A stretch of 64,000 nucleotides of DNA from Marinilabiliaceae bacterium JC040 (GCA_022496785.1 SNAP01000001.1:434001-498000), one strand, 5' to 3'; positions 46,582-56,861 are shown, counted from the stretch's first letter. Translations and numbers: made by a program. Notes: generated by a model not told the origin, from the letters alone.

Positions 46582-47001
46582 ATGGGTGCAAGAAAAAAAA
46601 TAAAAGCAGATAAATATAAAGAGGATAAAAAGCAAATAGCTTTCGCTAGATTGTGTAATTGTCCTACTTCTCCTCGAAAAATGAGGCTAATAGCTGATAT
46701 GGTACGAGGAATGGAGGCTACTAAAGCTTTGGACGTTTTAAGATTTAGTCCACAAGCAGCATCAAATTATATGGAAAAATTATTGCTTTCAGCAATAGCT
46801 AACTGGCAAGTGAAAAACGAGGGAGCTAGAATGGAAGACAATGGTTTATTCATCAAAGAGGTGTATGTTGATTCAGCGCGTGTCTTAAAAAGATTAAGAC
46901 CAGCTCCACAAGGTAGAGCGCATAGAATCCGTAAAAGATCAAATCATGTAACATTAACCTTAGGTAGTTCATCTATCGAAGATAATAATACAAAAGCATA
47001 A
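46582..47001 (+). CDS. rplV: 50S ribosomal protein L22
   Basis: 139 residues, with a 20-residue Lys-rich N-terminal extension before the core ([42 protein letters not shown]) and the tunnel hairpin [22 protein letters not shown]. Start ATG 46582 gives [24 protein letters not shown], which is common in Bacteroidota. Confidence 0.96.
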   Translation: MGARKKIKADKYKEDKKQIAFARLCNCPTSPRKMRLIADMVRGMEATKALDVLRFSPQAASNYMEKLLLSAIANWQVKNEGARMEDNGLFIKEVYVDSARVLKRLRPAPQGRAHRIRKRSNHVTLTLGSSSIEDNNTKA

Positions 47002-47005
47002 GCAT

Positions 47006-47707
47006 ATGGGACAAAAGGTAAATCCTATAGGAAACAGATTAGGAATCGTCAGAGGTTGGGATTCTAACTGGTTTGGAGGTAATGATTACGGTGATAAGCT
47101 TGTAGAAGACTATAAAATCAGAAAGTATCTTAACGTACGTTTAGCTAAGGCAAGTGTATCAAGAATTATCATCGAAAGAACTTTAAAACTAATTACTATA
47201 ACAATTAGTACATCACGTCCAGGTATCATCATTGGAAAAGGTGGTTCTGAAGTTGATAAACTTAAGGAAGAGTTAAAGAAAATTACAGATAAGGAAGTTC
47301 AAATTAATATATTTGAAATTAAACGTCCAGAATTAGATGCAGTAATCGTTGCTAAGAATATTGCTAGACAAATTGAAGGTCGTGTTGCTTATCGTAGAGC
47401 TGTTAAAATGGCTATCGCTTCTACTATGAGAATGGGTGCTGAGGGTATCAAAATCCAAGTATCAGGACGTTTGAATGGAGCAGAAATGGCTAGATCTGAA
47501 ATGATGAAAGAAGGAAGAACTCCTCTTCATACATTAAGAGCAGACATTGACTACTGTCATACTGAAGCATTAACTATCTACGGACAGTTGGGTGTTAAAG
47601 TATGGATTTGTAAAGGTGAGGTTTATGGAAAACGCGATTTAGCGCCTAATTTCAAAGAAGAGAAAAGAGGAGGTTCAAAACGCGGTTCTAGAAGAAGAAA
47701 AAAGTAG
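47006..47707 (+). CDS. rpsC: 30S ribosomal protein S3
   Basis: 233 residues: [24 protein letters not shown] at the start, KH domain [14 protein letters not shown], and the C-terminal domain with [30 protein letters not shown]. It forms part of the mRNA entry channel. The tail is basic ([14 protein letters not shown]). Confidence 0.98.
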   Translation: MGQKVNPIGNRLGIVRGWDSNWFGGNDYGDKLVEDYKIRKYLNVRLAKASVSRIIIERTLKLITITISTSRPGIIIGKGGSEVDKLKEELKKITDKEVQINIFEIKRPELDAVIVAKNIARQIEGRVAYRRAVKMAIASTMRMGAEGIKIQVSGRLNGAEMARSEMMKEGRTPLHTLRADIDYCHTEALTIYGQLGVKVWICKGEVYGKRDLAPNFKEEKRGGSKRGSRRRKK

Positions 47708-47732
47708 TCTTTAAAAATTAAACTTAAGAACA

Positions 47733-48164
47733 ATGTTACAACCAAAGAGAACAAAGTTTAGAAGATCACAAAAAGGAAGAATGAAAGGTAACGCGCAACG
47801 CGGAAACCAATTAGCTTTCGGATCTTTCGGAATAAAGGCGCTTGAAACAAAATGGATAACAGGACGTCAAATAGAGGCTGCTCGTGTGGCAGTTACTAGA
47901 TATATGCAAAGACAAGGTCAAATCTGGATTAGAGTTTTCCCAGATAAACCTATTACTAAGAAGCCTGCAGAGGTACGTATGGGTAAAGGTAAGGGTTCTC
48001 CAGAGGGCTTTGTTGCACCAGTAACACCAGGACGTATACTTTTTGAAGCAGAGGGTGTACCTTACGAAGTAGCTAAAGAAGCTTTACGTTTGGCTGCTCA
48101 GAAGCTTCCAGTTACAACAAAGTTTGTGGTAAGACGTGATTATGTTGAAAATTCAAACATGTAA
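47733..48164 (+). CDS. rplP: 50S ribosomal protein L16
   Basis: 143 residues: [38 protein letters not shown] and [42 protein letters not shown]. It contacts the A-site tRNA elbow and completes 50S assembly. Confidence 0.98.
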   Translation: MLQPKRTKFRRSQKGRMKGNAQRGNQLAFGSFGIKALETKWITGRQIEAARVAVTRYMQRQGQIWIRVFPDKPITKKPAEVRMGKGKGSPEGFVAPVTPGRILFEAEGVPYEVAKEALRLAAQKLPVTTKFVVRRDYVENSNM

Positions 48165-48167
48165 TTT

Positions 48168-48365
48168 ATGAAAACTTCGGAAATTAAAGAGTTAACCACT
48201 AATGAGTTAATTGAGAGAGTTGAGACTGCAAAAGCAGATTTAACTCGTATGAAAATGAATCATACGGTTTCTCCAATGGAAAACCCTATGGCAATAAGAG
48301 CTTTAAGAAGAGATATCTCAAGAATGTTAACTCTATTGCGTCAGAGACAATTAACTGAAAAGTAG
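48168..48365 (+). CDS. rpmC: 50S ribosomal protein L29
   Basis: 65 residues of coiled-coil type: [60 protein letters not shown]. It lies beside L23 at the tunnel exit. The gap to rplP is 3 bases. Confidence 0.96.
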   Translation: MKTSEIKELTTNELIERVETAKADLTRMKMNHTVSPMENPMAIRALRRDISRMLTLLRQRQLTEK

Positions 48366-48372
48366 TAGATCC

Positions 48373-48633
48373 ATGGAAAACAAAAGAAATTTAAGAAAAG
48401 AGCGTATTGGTGTTGTTGTTAGTGACAAGATGGAAAAAACAGTTACTGTTGCTGTCCACTACAAAGAGAAGCACCCTATTTATGGTAAATTTGTTAAGAA
48501 AACAAAGAAATACGCTGCTCATGATGAGACAAATGATTGTAACATCGGAGATACAGTTAAGATAATGGAGACTCGTCCATTGAGTAAAAATAAACGCTGG
48601 AGATTAGTCGAAATCCTAGAAAGAGCTAAGTAA
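48373..48633 (+). CDS. rpsQ: 30S ribosomal protein S17
   Basis: 86 residues with OB fold: [74 protein letters not shown]. It is an early 16S-binding assembly protein. Confidence 0.97.
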   Translation: MENKRNLRKERIGVVVSDKMEKTVTVAVHYKEKHPIYGKFVKKTKKYAAHDETNDCNIGDTVKIMETRPLSKNKRWRLVEILERAK

Positions 48634-48634
48634 T

Positions 48635-49000
48635 ATGATACAACAAGAAAGTAGACTGGCTGTTGCAGACAATAGTGGCGCTAAAGAGGTGCTATGTATT
48701 CGTGTTTTAGGAGGTACTCGTAAAAGATATGCTTCTATAGGAGACAAAATCGTAGTTTCTGTCAAAAGTGCATTGCCTGGCAGTGAAATGAAAAAAGGTA
48801 CAGTTACTAAAGCAGTTATTGTACGTACTAAAAAGGAGATCAGACGTCCAGACGGTTCTTATATCCGTTTTGACGATAATGCATGTGTACTATTAAACGG
48901 TACAGGTGAAATGCGTGGTACACGTATCTTTGGCCCTGTAGCTAGAGAGGTACGTGAAAACTTTACAAAAATTGTATCTCTGGCTCCAGAGGTATTGTAA
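48635..49000 (+). CDS. rplN: 50S ribosomal protein L14
   Basis: 121 residues: [44 protein letters not shown] and [13 protein letters not shown]-like [27 protein letters not shown]. It forms the inter-subunit bridge with 16S rRNA and is the docking site of RsfS. Gap to rpsQ is 1 base. Confidence 0.98.
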   Translation: MIQQESRLAVADNSGAKEVLCIRVLGGTRKRYASIGDKIVVSVKSALPGSEMKKGTVTKAVIVRTKKEIRRPDGSYIRFDDNACVLLNGTGEMRGTRIFGPVAREVRENFTKIVSLAPEVL

Positions 49001-49019
49001 TATTTAAAATTACAACGAG

Positions 49020-49340
49020 ATGAAAAAAATGCACATAAAGAAAGGCGATAAGGTTATCGTTAATTGTGGAAAAGATAAATCAAAAACTGGTGAAGTTATT
49101 GAGATTCTTGCTGCAAAAGATAGAGCTATCGTTAAAGGCCTTAATCTTGTGAAAAAGCATACAAAACCAAATGCAGCTAACCCTCAAGGAGGTATTGTGG
49201 AGACTGAAGCTCCTATACATATCTCAAACTTGAACTTGGTTGATCCAAAGTCGGGTGAAGCAACAAGAATAGGTCGTAAGCGTGATGAGAACAATAATTT
49301 AGTAAGATACTCAAAGAAATCAGGAGAGGAGATTAAATAA
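49020..49340 (+). CDS. rplX: 50S ribosomal protein L24
   Basis: 106 residues with KOW motif: [67 protein letters not shown]. It initiates 50S assembly. The stop overlaps the rplE start by one base. Confidence 0.97.
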   Translation: MKKMHIKKGDKVIVNCGKDKSKTGEVIEILAAKDRAIVKGLNLVKKHTKPNAANPQGGIVETEAPIHISNLNLVDPKSGEATRIGRKRDENNNLVRYSKKSGEEIK

Positions 49341-49885
49341 TGAGCTATATACCTACATATAAGACTAAGTATCTTGAAGAAATAGTACCAGCTTTAATGA
49401 CTGAGTTCGGTTATAAATCTTCAATGCAAGTGCCTAGATTAGAGAAAATCGTTATTAATCAAGGTATCGGTCAAGCTATTGCTGATAAAAAGATTGCTGA
49501 ATTCTCTCTTAATGAGTTGACAAGAATCTCTGGACAAAAAGCTGTTCAGTGTAAATCAACTAAAGACGTATCAAATTTCAAATTACGTAAAGGAATGGTA
49601 ATTGGTTCTACAGTTACTTTGCGTAAGACAAATATGTATGACTTCCTTGAGAGATTAATTGCAGCTTCTTTACCACGTATTCGTGACTTTAAAGGAGTAA
49701 GCTCTAAACTTGATGGTAGAGGAAACTACACATTAGGTTTAGAAGAGCAAATCATATTCCCAGAGATTGTACTTGATGAAGTACATAAAATTATGGGTAT
49801 GAATATCACATTTGTGACTTCAGCTGAAACAGATGAAGAAGGTTTCGCTCTTCTTAAACATTTTGGAATACCGTTTAAAAAATAA
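49340..49885 (+). CDS. rplE: 50S ribosomal protein L5
   Basis: 181 residues: PRLEKIVINQGIGQA, GQKAVQCKSTKDVSNFKLRKGMVIGSTVTLRKTNMYDFLERLI, RDFKGVSSKLDGRGNYTLGLEEQIIFPEI. It binds 5S rRNA and P-site tRNA. Confidence 0.98.
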   Translation: MSYIPTYKTKYLEEIVPALMTEFGYKSSMQVPRLEKIVINQGIGQAIADKKIAEFSLNELTRISGQKAVQCKSTKDVSNFKLRKGMVIGSTVTLRKTNMYDFLERLIAASLPRIRDFKGVSSKLDGRGNYTLGLEEQIIFPEIVLDEVHKIMGMNITFVTSAETDEEGFALLKHFGIPFKK

Positions 49886-49898
49886 AAAAGAGTAAAAG

Positions 49899-50168
49899 AT
49901 GGCAAAAGAATCAATGAAGGCCCGTGAAGTTAAGCGTGCAAAATTGGTAGAAAAGTACGCTGCTAAACGAGCAAAGCTAAAAGCAGAAGGCGATTTCGCT
50001 GGCTTAGCTAAATTGCCTCGTAACTCATCTCCAGTTAGATTACACAATAGATGTAAACTAACTGGTAGACCAAGAGGTTACATGAGACAATTTGGTATCA
50101 GTAGAATATGTTTTAGAGAAATGGCTTCTGATGGTCTTATCCCAGGAGTTAAGAAAGCAAGTTGGTAA
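49899..50168 (+). CDS. rpsN: 30S ribosomal protein S14 (zinc-free form)
   Basis: 89 residues: [85 protein letters not shown]. The CxxC zinc pairs of the short S14 form are absent, as in the long zinc-independent type. Confidence 0.97.
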   Translation: MAKESMKAREVKRAKLVEKYAAKRAKLKAEGDFAGLAKLPRNSSPVRLHNRCKLTGRPRGYMRQFGISRICFREMASDGLIPGVKKASW

Positions 50169-50187
50169 CATTAAAAAGAATTAGGAA

Positions 50188-50583
50188 ATGACAGATCCAA
50201 TAGCAGATTACCTAACACGCTTGAGAAACGCTATTCAAGCTGGGCATAAGGTAGTAGAGATTCCAGGCTCTAACATCAAAAGAGAGATGACTAAGATCCT
50301 TAAAGAAAAAGGATACATTTTAAACTATAAGTTTGAAGATACTAACTATCAAGGTGTAATTAAGATTGCTCTTAAATACAACCATAAGACAGGAGCATCA
50401 GCAATCAAACATCTTAAGAGAGTAAGTAAACCAGGTTTACGTCAATATACTGACGTTGAAACTATGCCACGTGTATTAAACGGACTTGGTGTTGCTATTA
50501 TCTCAACTTCTTTAGGTTTAATGACTGATAAAGAAGCTAGACAAAGAAATGTTGGTGGTGAAGTATTGTGTTACATTTATTAA
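50188..50583 (+). CDS. rpsH: 30S ribosomal protein S8
   Basis: 131 residues: [44 protein letters not shown] and [32 protein letters not shown]. It binds helix 21 of 16S rRNA; in E. coli it represses the spc operon. Confidence 0.98.
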   Translation: MTDPIADYLTRLRNAIQAGHKVVEIPGSNIKREMTKILKEKGYILNYKFEDTNYQGVIKIALKYNHKTGASAIKHLKRVSKPGLRQYTDVETMPRVLNGLGVAIISTSLGLMTDKEARQRNVGGEVLCYIY

Positions 50584-50587
50584 TCTA

Positions 50588-50593
50588 GGAGGA
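50588..50593 (+). promoter_or_regulatory. Strong Shine-Dalgarno site before rplF
   Basis: AGGAGG, 7 bases before the rplF ATG. Almost all other genes in this window lack such a site and have A-rich leaders, so it stands out. Confidence 0.75.
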
Positions 50594-50600
50594 AAAAATT

Positions 50601-51155
50601 ATGTCACGAATTGGAAAATTACCAATAGCGATACCTGCTGGTGTTAATGTAACAGTTTCAGCTGACAATGTTGTAGCAGTTAAAGGACCAAAAGGAGAAT
50701 TATCGCAAGAGATAGATTCATCAATTAAAGTAGCAGTTGAAGAAGGACAAGTTGTTTTAACTCGTCCATCAGACTCTAAACCTCACAAATCTATGCACGG
50801 TTTATATCGTTCATTGATTAACAATATGGTTATCGGAGTTTCAGAAGGCTACGAAATAAAACAAGAATTAGTTGGTGTTGGATATAGAGCTACTAATCAA
50901 GGACAAATCCTTGAATTAATACTTGGTTATTCACACCCAATCTATTTTGAACTTCCTAAAGAAGTAAAAGTAGAGGCAGTTACAGACAAAAGAGCTAACC
51001 CTATCATTACTTTAACTAGTTGTGATAAGCAGTTAATTGGTCAAGTAGCAGCTAAGATCAGATCATTCAGAAAACCTGAACCATATAAAGGTAAAGGTAT
51101 TAAGTTTGTTGGAGAGCAGCTTAGAAGAAAAGCTGGTAAATCTGCAAATTCGTAA
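50601..51155 (+). CDS. rplF: 50S ribosomal protein L6
   Basis: 184 residues: MSRIGKLPIAIPAGVNVTVSADNVVAVKGPKGELSQ and GIKFVGEQLRRKAGKSANS at the end, both typical. It supports the sarcin-ricin loop region. An unusually strong SD sequence precedes it. Confidence 0.98.
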   Translation: MSRIGKLPIAIPAGVNVTVSADNVVAVKGPKGELSQEIDSSIKVAVEEGQVVLTRPSDSKPHKSMHGLYRSLINNMVIGVSEGYEIKQELVGVGYRATNQGQILELILGYSHPIYFELPKEVKVEAVTDKRANPIITLTSCDKQLIGQVAAKIRSFRKPEPYKGKGIKFVGEQLRRKAGKSANS

Positions 51156-51173
51156 TCGATAAATTGATTTAAT

Positions 51174-51530
51174 ATGGCTTTATCTAAATTAGACAGACGA
51201 ATAAGAATAAAGAGAAGGGTACGTAAAATAGTATCTGGTACAGCAGAAAGACCACGTTTAAGTGTGTATAGATCTAACAGACAAATTTCTGTACAGGTAA
51301 TTGATGACGTAGCTGGAAAAACATTAGTTTCTGCATCTTCACTTTGCAAAGAGTTAGAAGGTAAAAAAGTAACTAAGACTGAGCAAGCTCAATGTGTTGG
51401 AAAAGCAATTGCTGAAAAAGCAAAAGCAGCTGGCATAGAAGCTGTAGTATTTGATAGAAATGGTTATTTATATCACGGTCGTGTGAAAGCGTTAGCAGAA
51501 TCTGCACGTGAGGCAGGACTTAAATTTTAA
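51174..51530 (+). CDS. rplR: 50S ribosomal protein L18
   Basis: 118 residues: [81 protein letters not shown]. It binds 5S rRNA. Confidence 0.98.
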   Translation: MALSKLDRRIRIKRRVRKIVSGTAERPRLSVYRSNRQISVQVIDDVAGKTLVSASSLCKELEGKKVTKTEQAQCVGKAIAEKAKAAGIEAVVFDRNGYLYHGRVKALAESAREAGLKF

Positions 51531-51535
51531 AAGCT

Positions 51536-52051
51536 ATGGCAGAAGTAAGAAAAGTTAAGAATACAACTGATTTAGACTTAAAAGATAGATTAGTTGCAAT
51601 TAATAGAGTAACAAAGGTAACTAAAGGTGGTAGAACATTTAGTTTTTCTGCTATAGTAGTTGTAGGTGACGAAAATGGTATTGTAGGTTGGGGACTTGGT
51701 AAAGCAAACGAAGTAACTACTGCAATTTCTAAAGGAGTTGATGCAGCTAAGAAGAATTTAGTTCAAGTACCAATTTTAAAAGGAACTATCCCTCATGAGC
51801 AATTAGCTCGTTTCGGTGGTGCTGAGGTATTTATTAAACCAGCTTCTGAAGGTACCGGAGTTGTTGCAGGTGGTGCGATGCGTGCAGTCCTAGAGAGTGT
51901 AGGTGTAACAGACGTACTTGCAAAATCAAAAGGTTCATCTAACCCACATAACCTTGTAAAAGCTACAATTAAAGCGTTAACAGAATTACGTGACGCATAT
52001 ACAGTAGCTGCACATCGTGGTGTTAGTCTTGACAAAGTGTTTAACGGATAA
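51536..52051 (+). CDS. rpsE: 30S ribosomal protein S5
   Basis: 171 residues with the double-stranded RNA-binding-like start [47 protein letters not shown] and [43 protein letters not shown]. It acts in decoding fidelity. Confidence 0.98.
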   Translation: MAEVRKVKNTTDLDLKDRLVAINRVTKVTKGGRTFSFSAIVVVGDENGIVGWGLGKANEVTTAISKGVDAAKKNLVQVPILKGTIPHEQLARFGGAEVFIKPASEGTGVVAGGAMRAVLESVGVTDVLAKSKGSSNPHNLVKATIKALTELRDAYTVAAHRGVSLDKVFNG

Positions 52052-52062
52052 GACAGAGAAAG

Positions 52063-52245
52063 ATGGCTAAGATTAAAATTACTCAGGTAAAAAGTAAAAT
52101 TAGATGTTCTGCTAATCAAAAGAAGACTATTGCAGCTTTAGGATTACGCAAGATGCATCAAACAGTAGAGCACGAAGCTACACCTCAAATTTTAGGTATG
52201 GTGGAAGTTGTTAAGCATTTAGTATCTACTGAGGAAGTAAAGTAG
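52063..52245 (+). CDS. rpmD: 50S ribosomal protein L30
   Basis: 60 residues: MAKIKITQVKSKIRCSANQKKTIAALGLRKMHQTVEHEATPQILGMVEVVKHLVSTEEVK, the usual small bacterial L30. Confidence 0.96.
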   Translation: MAKIKITQVKSKIRCSANQKKTIAALGLRKMHQTVEHEATPQILGMVEVVKHLVSTEEVK

Positions 52246-52268
52246 TTTAATTATTTAAACAATAAGAT

Positions 52269-52715
52269 ATGGATTTAAATAACTTACAACCAGCTACTGG
52301 CTCAACTCACCACGACAAACGTATTGGTAGAGGACAAGGTTCTGGTTTTGGAGGTACTTCAACTAGAGGACACAAAGGTGCGAAGTCTAGATCTGGATAT
52401 TCTAAGAAGATCGGTTTTGAGGGAGGTCAAATGCCACTTCAAAGACGAGTACCTAAGTTCGGTTTTAAAAATATTAATAGAAAAGAATACAAGGCTATTA
52501 ACGTAGGAATGTTACAAGCGTTAGCTGAAAGAGATAATCTTGAAGTTATCACTCCAGAAACATTAGTTAATGCTGGTCTTGCATCAAAAAAATCTTTAAT
52601 CAAGATTTTAGGTGATGGAAAATTAAGTGCAAAATTAGAAGTTTCTGCTCATGGTTTTTCAGCATCAGCTAAAAAAGCGATCGAAGAGGCACAAGGTAAA
52701 GTTGTAATCTTGTAA
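52269..52715 (+). CDS. rplO: 50S ribosomal protein L15
   Basis: 148 residues: LNNLQPATGSTHHDKRIGRGQGSGFGGTSTRGHKGAKSRSGYSKKIGFEGGQMPLQRRVPKFGFKN. It is the last ribosomal gene before secY; a 101-base gap follows that contains a hairpin and a candidate promoter. Confidence 0.98.
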   Translation: MDLNNLQPATGSTHHDKRIGRGQGSGFGGTSTRGHKGAKSRSGYSKKIGFEGGQMPLQRRVPKFGFKNINRKEYKAINVGMLQALAERDNLEVITPETLVNAGLASKKSLIKILGDGKLSAKLEVSAHGFSASAKKAIEEAQGKVVIL

Positions 52716-52741
52716 TTTTGATGATATTTACAATTCATTTT

Positions 52742-52786
52742 ATAGTTGTTTTCCATAAATATTTATTATTTTTGGAAGGCAACTAT
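52742..52786. repeat. Inverted repeat in the rplO-secY gap
   Basis: Arms 52742-52754 (ATAGTTGTTTTCC) and 52774-52786 (GGAAGGCAACTAT) form a 13-bp stem with two G-U pairs around a 19-base AT-rich loop. There is no trailing T run. Confidence 0.65.
52746..52774 (+). promoter_or_regulatory. Candidate internal promoter for secY (TTG-N18-TATTTTTG)
   Basis: TTG 52746-52748 and TATTTTTG 52767-52774, 18 bases apart and 42 bases before the secY ATG. It lies within the inverted repeat, so stem formation and promoter use involve the same bases. Confidence 0.55.
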
Positions 52787-52816
52787 TAATGGATTACAAA
52801 TAAACGATAATATCTT

Positions 52817-54160
52817 ATGAAATTAGTCGACACATTAAAAAACATCTGGACAATAAAGGACCTAAAAGAGAGAATTCTCTTGACTTTAGGTTTGGTATTG
52901 GTTTACAGATTTGGAATTGAGATCGTATTGCCAGGTGTAGACCCAGCGCAATTACAAGGTTTAGAACATCAGACAAAAGATGGACTATTAGGTTTGTTAG
53001 ATATGTTTTCTGGAGGTGCATTCTCCAAAGCATCTATCTTTGCATTGGGAATTATGCCCTATATCTCTGCTTCAATTGTTATTCAATTGTTAGGGATGGC
53101 GGTACCATACTTTCAAAAACTACAACGCGAAGGCGAGAGTGGTCATAGAAAGATAAACCAAATCACTAGATACTTAACTGTTGTTATACTTATTTTACAA
53201 GGTTACGCTTATTTAACAAATCTTCATGTTCAATTACCAGAGCAAGCTTTCGTACTAACTGGTTTTTATTTCACATTTTCATCTATAGCTATTTTAACAG
53301 CAGGTTCAATGTTTGTTATGTGGTTAGGTGAAAGAATTACTGATAAAGGTATTGGTAATGGTATTTCAATCATCATTATGATTGGTATTATCGCAAGACT
53401 TCCTTTCTCGTTCTTCGCTGAAATTTCTTCTAAAGTAAGTACTGGATCAGGTGGTGGTTTCATGGCCTTGATCTTAGAGCTAATTATTTTATTCTTAGTA
53501 TTCGCAGGTACAATTTTATTAGTACAAGGTACTCGTAAAGTGCCAGTACAGTACGCTAAGCGAATAGTAGGTAATAAACAATACGGAGGTGTAAGACAAT
53601 ATATACCTTTAAAAATTAATGCAGCTGGGGTAATGCCAATCATCTTTGCGCAAGCAATTATGTTTGTTCCTATGGCATTTATGAACTTTGCATCATCAGA
53701 AGAAATGACTGGAATTATGGCAGCATTGTCGAACTACCAAGGATTTTGGTATAATTTCATATTCTTTTTGATGATTGTTTTATTTACATACATCTATACT
53801 GCTATTACAGTTAATCCAACTCAAATGGCAGAAGACATGAAGAAAAATGGTGGTTTTATACCAGGTGTTAAACCAGGTAAAAAGACTAGAGATTTTCTTG
53901 ATGCAGTTATGTCGAGAATAACATTGCCAGGTTCTATATTCTTAGGAATTGTAGCTATATTACCAGCATTTGCTATGATAGCAGGAGTAAATAATCAATT
54001 TGCACATTTTTACGGTGGTACATCTTTACTTATTTTAGTAGGTGTAGTATTGGATACATTGCAACAAATTGAGTCGCATTTATTAATGAGTCATTACGAC
54101 GGATTAATGAAATCTGGAAGAATTAAAGGTAAAACTCCAGGCGGACCTGCTGCATATTAA
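52817..54160 (+). CDS. secY: Preprotein translocase subunit SecY
   Basis: 447 residues, ten membrane helices. Hallmarks are LGIMPYISASIVIQLLGMAVPYFQKLQREGESGHRKINQITRY and VVLDTLQQIESHLLMSHYDGLMKSGRIKGKTPGG at the C-terminus. It forms the Sec channel with SecE and SecG (not here) and exports T9SS cargo precursors such as the secreted proteins at 60.8-63 kb. Confidence 0.98.
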   Translation: MKLVDTLKNIWTIKDLKERILLTLGLVLVYRFGIEIVLPGVDPAQLQGLEHQTKDGLLGLLDMFSGGAFSKASIFALGIMPYISASIVIQLLGMAVPYFQKLQREGESGHRKINQITRYLTVVILILQGYAYLTNLHVQLPEQAFVLTGFYFTFSSIAILTAGSMFVMWLGERITDKGIGNGISIIIMIGIIARLPFSFFAEISSKVSTGSGGGFMALILELIILFLVFAGTILLVQGTRKVPVQYAKRIVGNKQYGGVRQYIPLKINAAGVMPIIFAQAIMFVPMAFMNFASSEEMTGIMAALSNYQGFWYNFIFFLMIVLFTYIYTAITVNPTQMAEDMKKNGGFIPGVKPGKKTRDFLDAVMSRITLPGSIFLGIVAILPAFAMIAGVNNQFAHFYGGTSLLILVGVVLDTLQQIESHLLMSHYDGLMKSGRIKGKTPGGPAAY

Positions 54161-54183
54161 AAAAAAATTGTTTTCTTTGCAGA

Positions 54184-54960
54184 ATGATTTATTTAAAAAC
54201 ATCGGAAGAGATAGAGTTACTTCGTGAAAGTAACATGCTTGTAGGCAAAACATTGGGTGAGTTAGCCAAGGTTATAGCACCAGGAGTTACCACCCTTCAA
54301 CTAGATAAGTTGGCGGATGAATTCATTAGAGATAATGGAGGAGTACCAGGATTTTTGGGTTACGGAGGTTTCCCAAATTCTGTGTGTATATCAGTTAACG
54401 AACAAGTGGTACATGGAATTCCATCTAACTACGCTCTTGAAGAAGGAGATGTAGTAAGTATTGATTGTGGTGTATATAAAAACAAGTATCATGGAGATAG
54501 TTGTTATACATTTGCAGTTGGTGAGATAGATCCTGAAGTACAGAGATTATTGGATGTTACAAAAGAAAGTCTATACAAAGGTATAGAGCAAGCCGTAGAA
54601 GGCAAGCGAATTGGAGATATAGGTTATGCTGTTCAAGAGCATGCTGAGTCTGCAGGATATACTGTTGTTCGTGAACTTGTTGGTCATGGAGTAGGTAGAG
54701 ACTTGCATGAAGATCCTCAAGTACCTAATTATGGAAGACGAGGACATGGTCCGAAGTTAAAATCAGGAATGGTTATAGCTATAGAACCAATGATAAATCT
54801 AGGAAAACGAAATGTTGTACAACTAGCAGATGGTTGGACAATATGTACTAGAGATAATAAACCTTCAGCACATTTTGAGCATACAATAGCCGTAGGCAAG
54901 GGTGATGCCGACATATTATCAAGTTTTAAATTTGTTGAAGAAGTACTAAAAAATAAATAA
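54184..54960 (+). CDS. map: Methionine aminopeptidase, type I
   Basis: 258 residues. The metal ligands sit in VVSIDCGVYKNKYHGDSCYTF (two Asp), VGHGVGRDLHEDPQVPNYG (His), IAIEPMINLG (Glu) and AHFEHTIAV (Glu). It removes initiator Met from nascent proteins. It lies between secY and infA, a common position. Confidence 0.97.
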   Translation: MIYLKTSEEIELLRESNMLVGKTLGELAKVIAPGVTTLQLDKLADEFIRDNGGVPGFLGYGGFPNSVCISVNEQVVHGIPSNYALEEGDVVSIDCGVYKNKYHGDSCYTFAVGEIDPEVQRLLDVTKESLYKGIEQAVEGKRIGDIGYAVQEHAESAGYTVVRELVGHGVGRDLHEDPQVPNYGRRGHGPKLKSGMVIAIEPMINLGKRNVVQLADGWTICTRDNKPSAHFEHTIAVGKGDADILSSFKFVEEVLKNK

Positions 54961-54963
54961 AAG

Positions 54964-55185
54964 ATGGCAAAGCAACCTTCAATAGAACAAGATGGTGTAA
55001 TAATTGAGGCATTGTCGAATGCGATGTTTCGAGTAGAATTAGAAAATGGTCATATATTGACAGCTCATATTTCAGGTAAAATGCGTATGCATTATATTAA
55101 GATCTTACCTGGAGATAAAGTAAAAGTAGAGATGTCTCCTTATGATCTAACAAAAGGAAGAATAACATTTAGATACAAGAATTAA
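54964..55185 (+). CDS. infA: Translation initiation factor IF-1
   Basis: 73 residues with OB fold: [72 protein letters not shown]. It occupies the A site during initiation. Gap to map is 3 bases. Confidence 0.98.
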   Translation: MAKQPSIEQDGVIIEALSNAMFRVELENGHILTAHISGKMRMHYIKILPGDKVKVEMSPYDLTKGRITFRYKN

Positions 55186-55197
55186 TATTTAGAAAAA

Positions 55198-55314
55198 ATG
55201 AAGGTAAGAGCATCTGTTAAAAAGCGTACTGCCGATTGTAAAATTGTCAGACGTAAAGGACGTCTTTACGTTATAAACAAAAAGAATCCTAGGTATAAAC
55301 AACGTCAAGGTTAA
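55198..55314 (+). CDS. rpmJ: 50S ribosomal protein L36 (zinc-free form)
   Basis: 38 residues starting [21 protein letters not shown] and ending NPRYKQRQG. Of the four zinc ligands (Cys11, Cys14, Cys27, His32 in the zinc form) only Cys14 remains, so no zinc is expected. The gene is short and easily overlooked, 12 bases after infA. Confidence 0.95.
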   Translation: MKVRASVKKRTADCKIVRRKGRLYVINKKNPRYKQRQG

Positions 55315-55371
55315 TCCCTTCGTTAGGTAGAAAGGATAAATTAAGTAACGAAAATTAAATAGTTTAAATTT

Positions 55372-55743
55372 ATGGCTAGAATCGTTGGAGTTGATTTACC
55401 CTCAAATAAAAGAGGAGAAATCGCACTTACTTATATTTACGGTATAGGTAGAAGCAGTGCCAGAGACATCTTAAAAGAGGCTGGCATCGATTATGATGTA
55501 AAAGTAAAAGACTGGTCAGATGAGCAATTAACAACTGTTAGAGAGCTTATCAATGGTGGTCAAATGAAAGTAGAAGGTGAATTAAGAAGTATCGTTCAAA
55601 TGAACATTAAGCGATTAATGGATATTGGATGTTATAGAGGAATTCGTCACCGTAATGGTCTTCCTGTGAGAGGTCAGCATACTAAGAACAATGCTAGAAC
55701 AAGAAAAGGGAAGAAGAAAACTGTTGCAAATAAAAAGAAGTAG
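55372..55743 (+). CDS. rpsM: 30S ribosomal protein S13
   Basis: 123 residues: [74 protein letters not shown]. It contacts P-site tRNA and the large subunit head bridge. Confidence 0.98.
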   Translation: MARIVGVDLPSNKRGEIALTYIYGIGRSSARDILKEAGIDYDVKVKDWSDEQLTTVRELINGGQMKVEGELRSIVQMNIKRLMDIGCYRGIRHRNGLPVRGQHTKNNARTRKGKKKTVANKKK

Positions 55744-55765
55744 GTAAATAATTGAGATTTAAGTT

Positions 55766-56155
55766 ATGGCAAAGAAATCAACTTCAAATAGAAAACGGGT
55801 AGTAAAAGTAGAGCCTGTTGGACAAGCACATATTAGTTCTTCTTTCAACAACATCATTATCTCGTTGACAAACAATAGTGGTCAAGTAATATCTTGGTCG
55901 TCAGCAGGTAAGATGGGTTTTAGAGGATCTAAGAAAAACACTCCTTATGCAGCTCAAACAGCAGCAGAGGATTGCGCAAAAGTAGCTTATGACCTTGGAT
56001 TAAGAAAGGTTAAAGTATTCGTAAAAGGTCCAGGAAATGGACGTGAGTCAGCAATCAGATCTCTTCATGCTTCTGGAATTGAAGTATCAGAGATTGTAGA
56101 TGTTACACCACTACCACATAATGGATGTCGTCCTCCTAAAAAACGTAGAGTATAA
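55766..56155 (+). CDS. rpsK: 30S ribosomal protein S11
   Basis: 129 residues: [96 protein letters not shown]. It lies on the platform next to the SD helix. Confidence 0.98.
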   Translation: MAKKSTSNRKRVVKVEPVGQAHISSSFNNIIISLTNNSGQVISWSSAGKMGFRGSKKNTPYAAQTAAEDCAKVAYDLGLRKVKVFVKGPGNGRESAIRSLHASGIEVSEIVDVTPLPHNGCRPPKKRRV

Positions 56156-56238
56156 TTACTCTTTATAGTTTTAAATAGGAATCAACGCATTCAATGTATT
56201 TAAAAAAAAGCGTTTTACGAAATTAAAAGAAAAAAGAA

Positions 56239-56847
56239 ATGGCTAGATATACTGGACCAAAATCAAGAATAGCAAGAAAATTCGGAGAGGCTATCTACGG
56301 ACCTGATAAAGCATTTGAGCGTAAGAATTACTTACCAGGTCAGCACGGAAATTCTCGTCGAAGAAAGAAAGTATCTGAATATGGTACACAATTGCTAGAA
56401 AAGCAAAAAGCAAAATATACTTACGGAGTATTAGAAAAACAATTCCGTAGATTATTCTCAAAAGCTGCAAGTAGTAAAGGTATTACTGGTGAGGTATTAC
56501 TTCAATTACTAGAATGTAGACTTGACAATGTAGTATTTAGATTAGGATTAGCAGCTTCAAGAGCTGGAGCAAGACAATTAGTAAGTCACAAGCACATTAC
56601 TGTAAATGGTGTTCACTGTAACATTCCATCTTTACACGTACGTCCAGGTGATATAATTGCTGTGCGTGAAAAATCTAAATCATTAGAAGTGATAAACAGT
56701 GCATTAAGCACACAACGATATACTCAATCATCTTGGTTAGAGTGGGATCAGGCTTCAATGAGTGGAAAATTTCTTAATGTTCCTGAAAGAAGTGAAATTC
56801 CTGAAAATATCAAAGAACAGTTAATCGTAGAACTTTACTCTAAGTAA
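56239..56847 (+). CDS. rpsD: 30S ribosomal protein S4
   Basis: 202 residues: [55 protein letters not shown] (S4 RNA-binding domain). It lacks the zinc-binding Cys cluster of some S4 proteins. It is separated from rpsK by 83 bases. Confidence 0.98.
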   Translation: MARYTGPKSRIARKFGEAIYGPDKAFERKNYLPGQHGNSRRRKKVSEYGTQLLEKQKAKYTYGVLEKQFRRLFSKAASSKGITGEVLLQLLECRLDNVVFRLGLAASRAGARQLVSHKHITVNGVHCNIPSLHVRPGDIIAVREKSKSLEVINSALSTQRYTQSSWLEWDQASMSGKFLNVPERSEIPENIKEQLIVELYSK

Positions 56848-56861
56848 TAAATAAAATTTAT

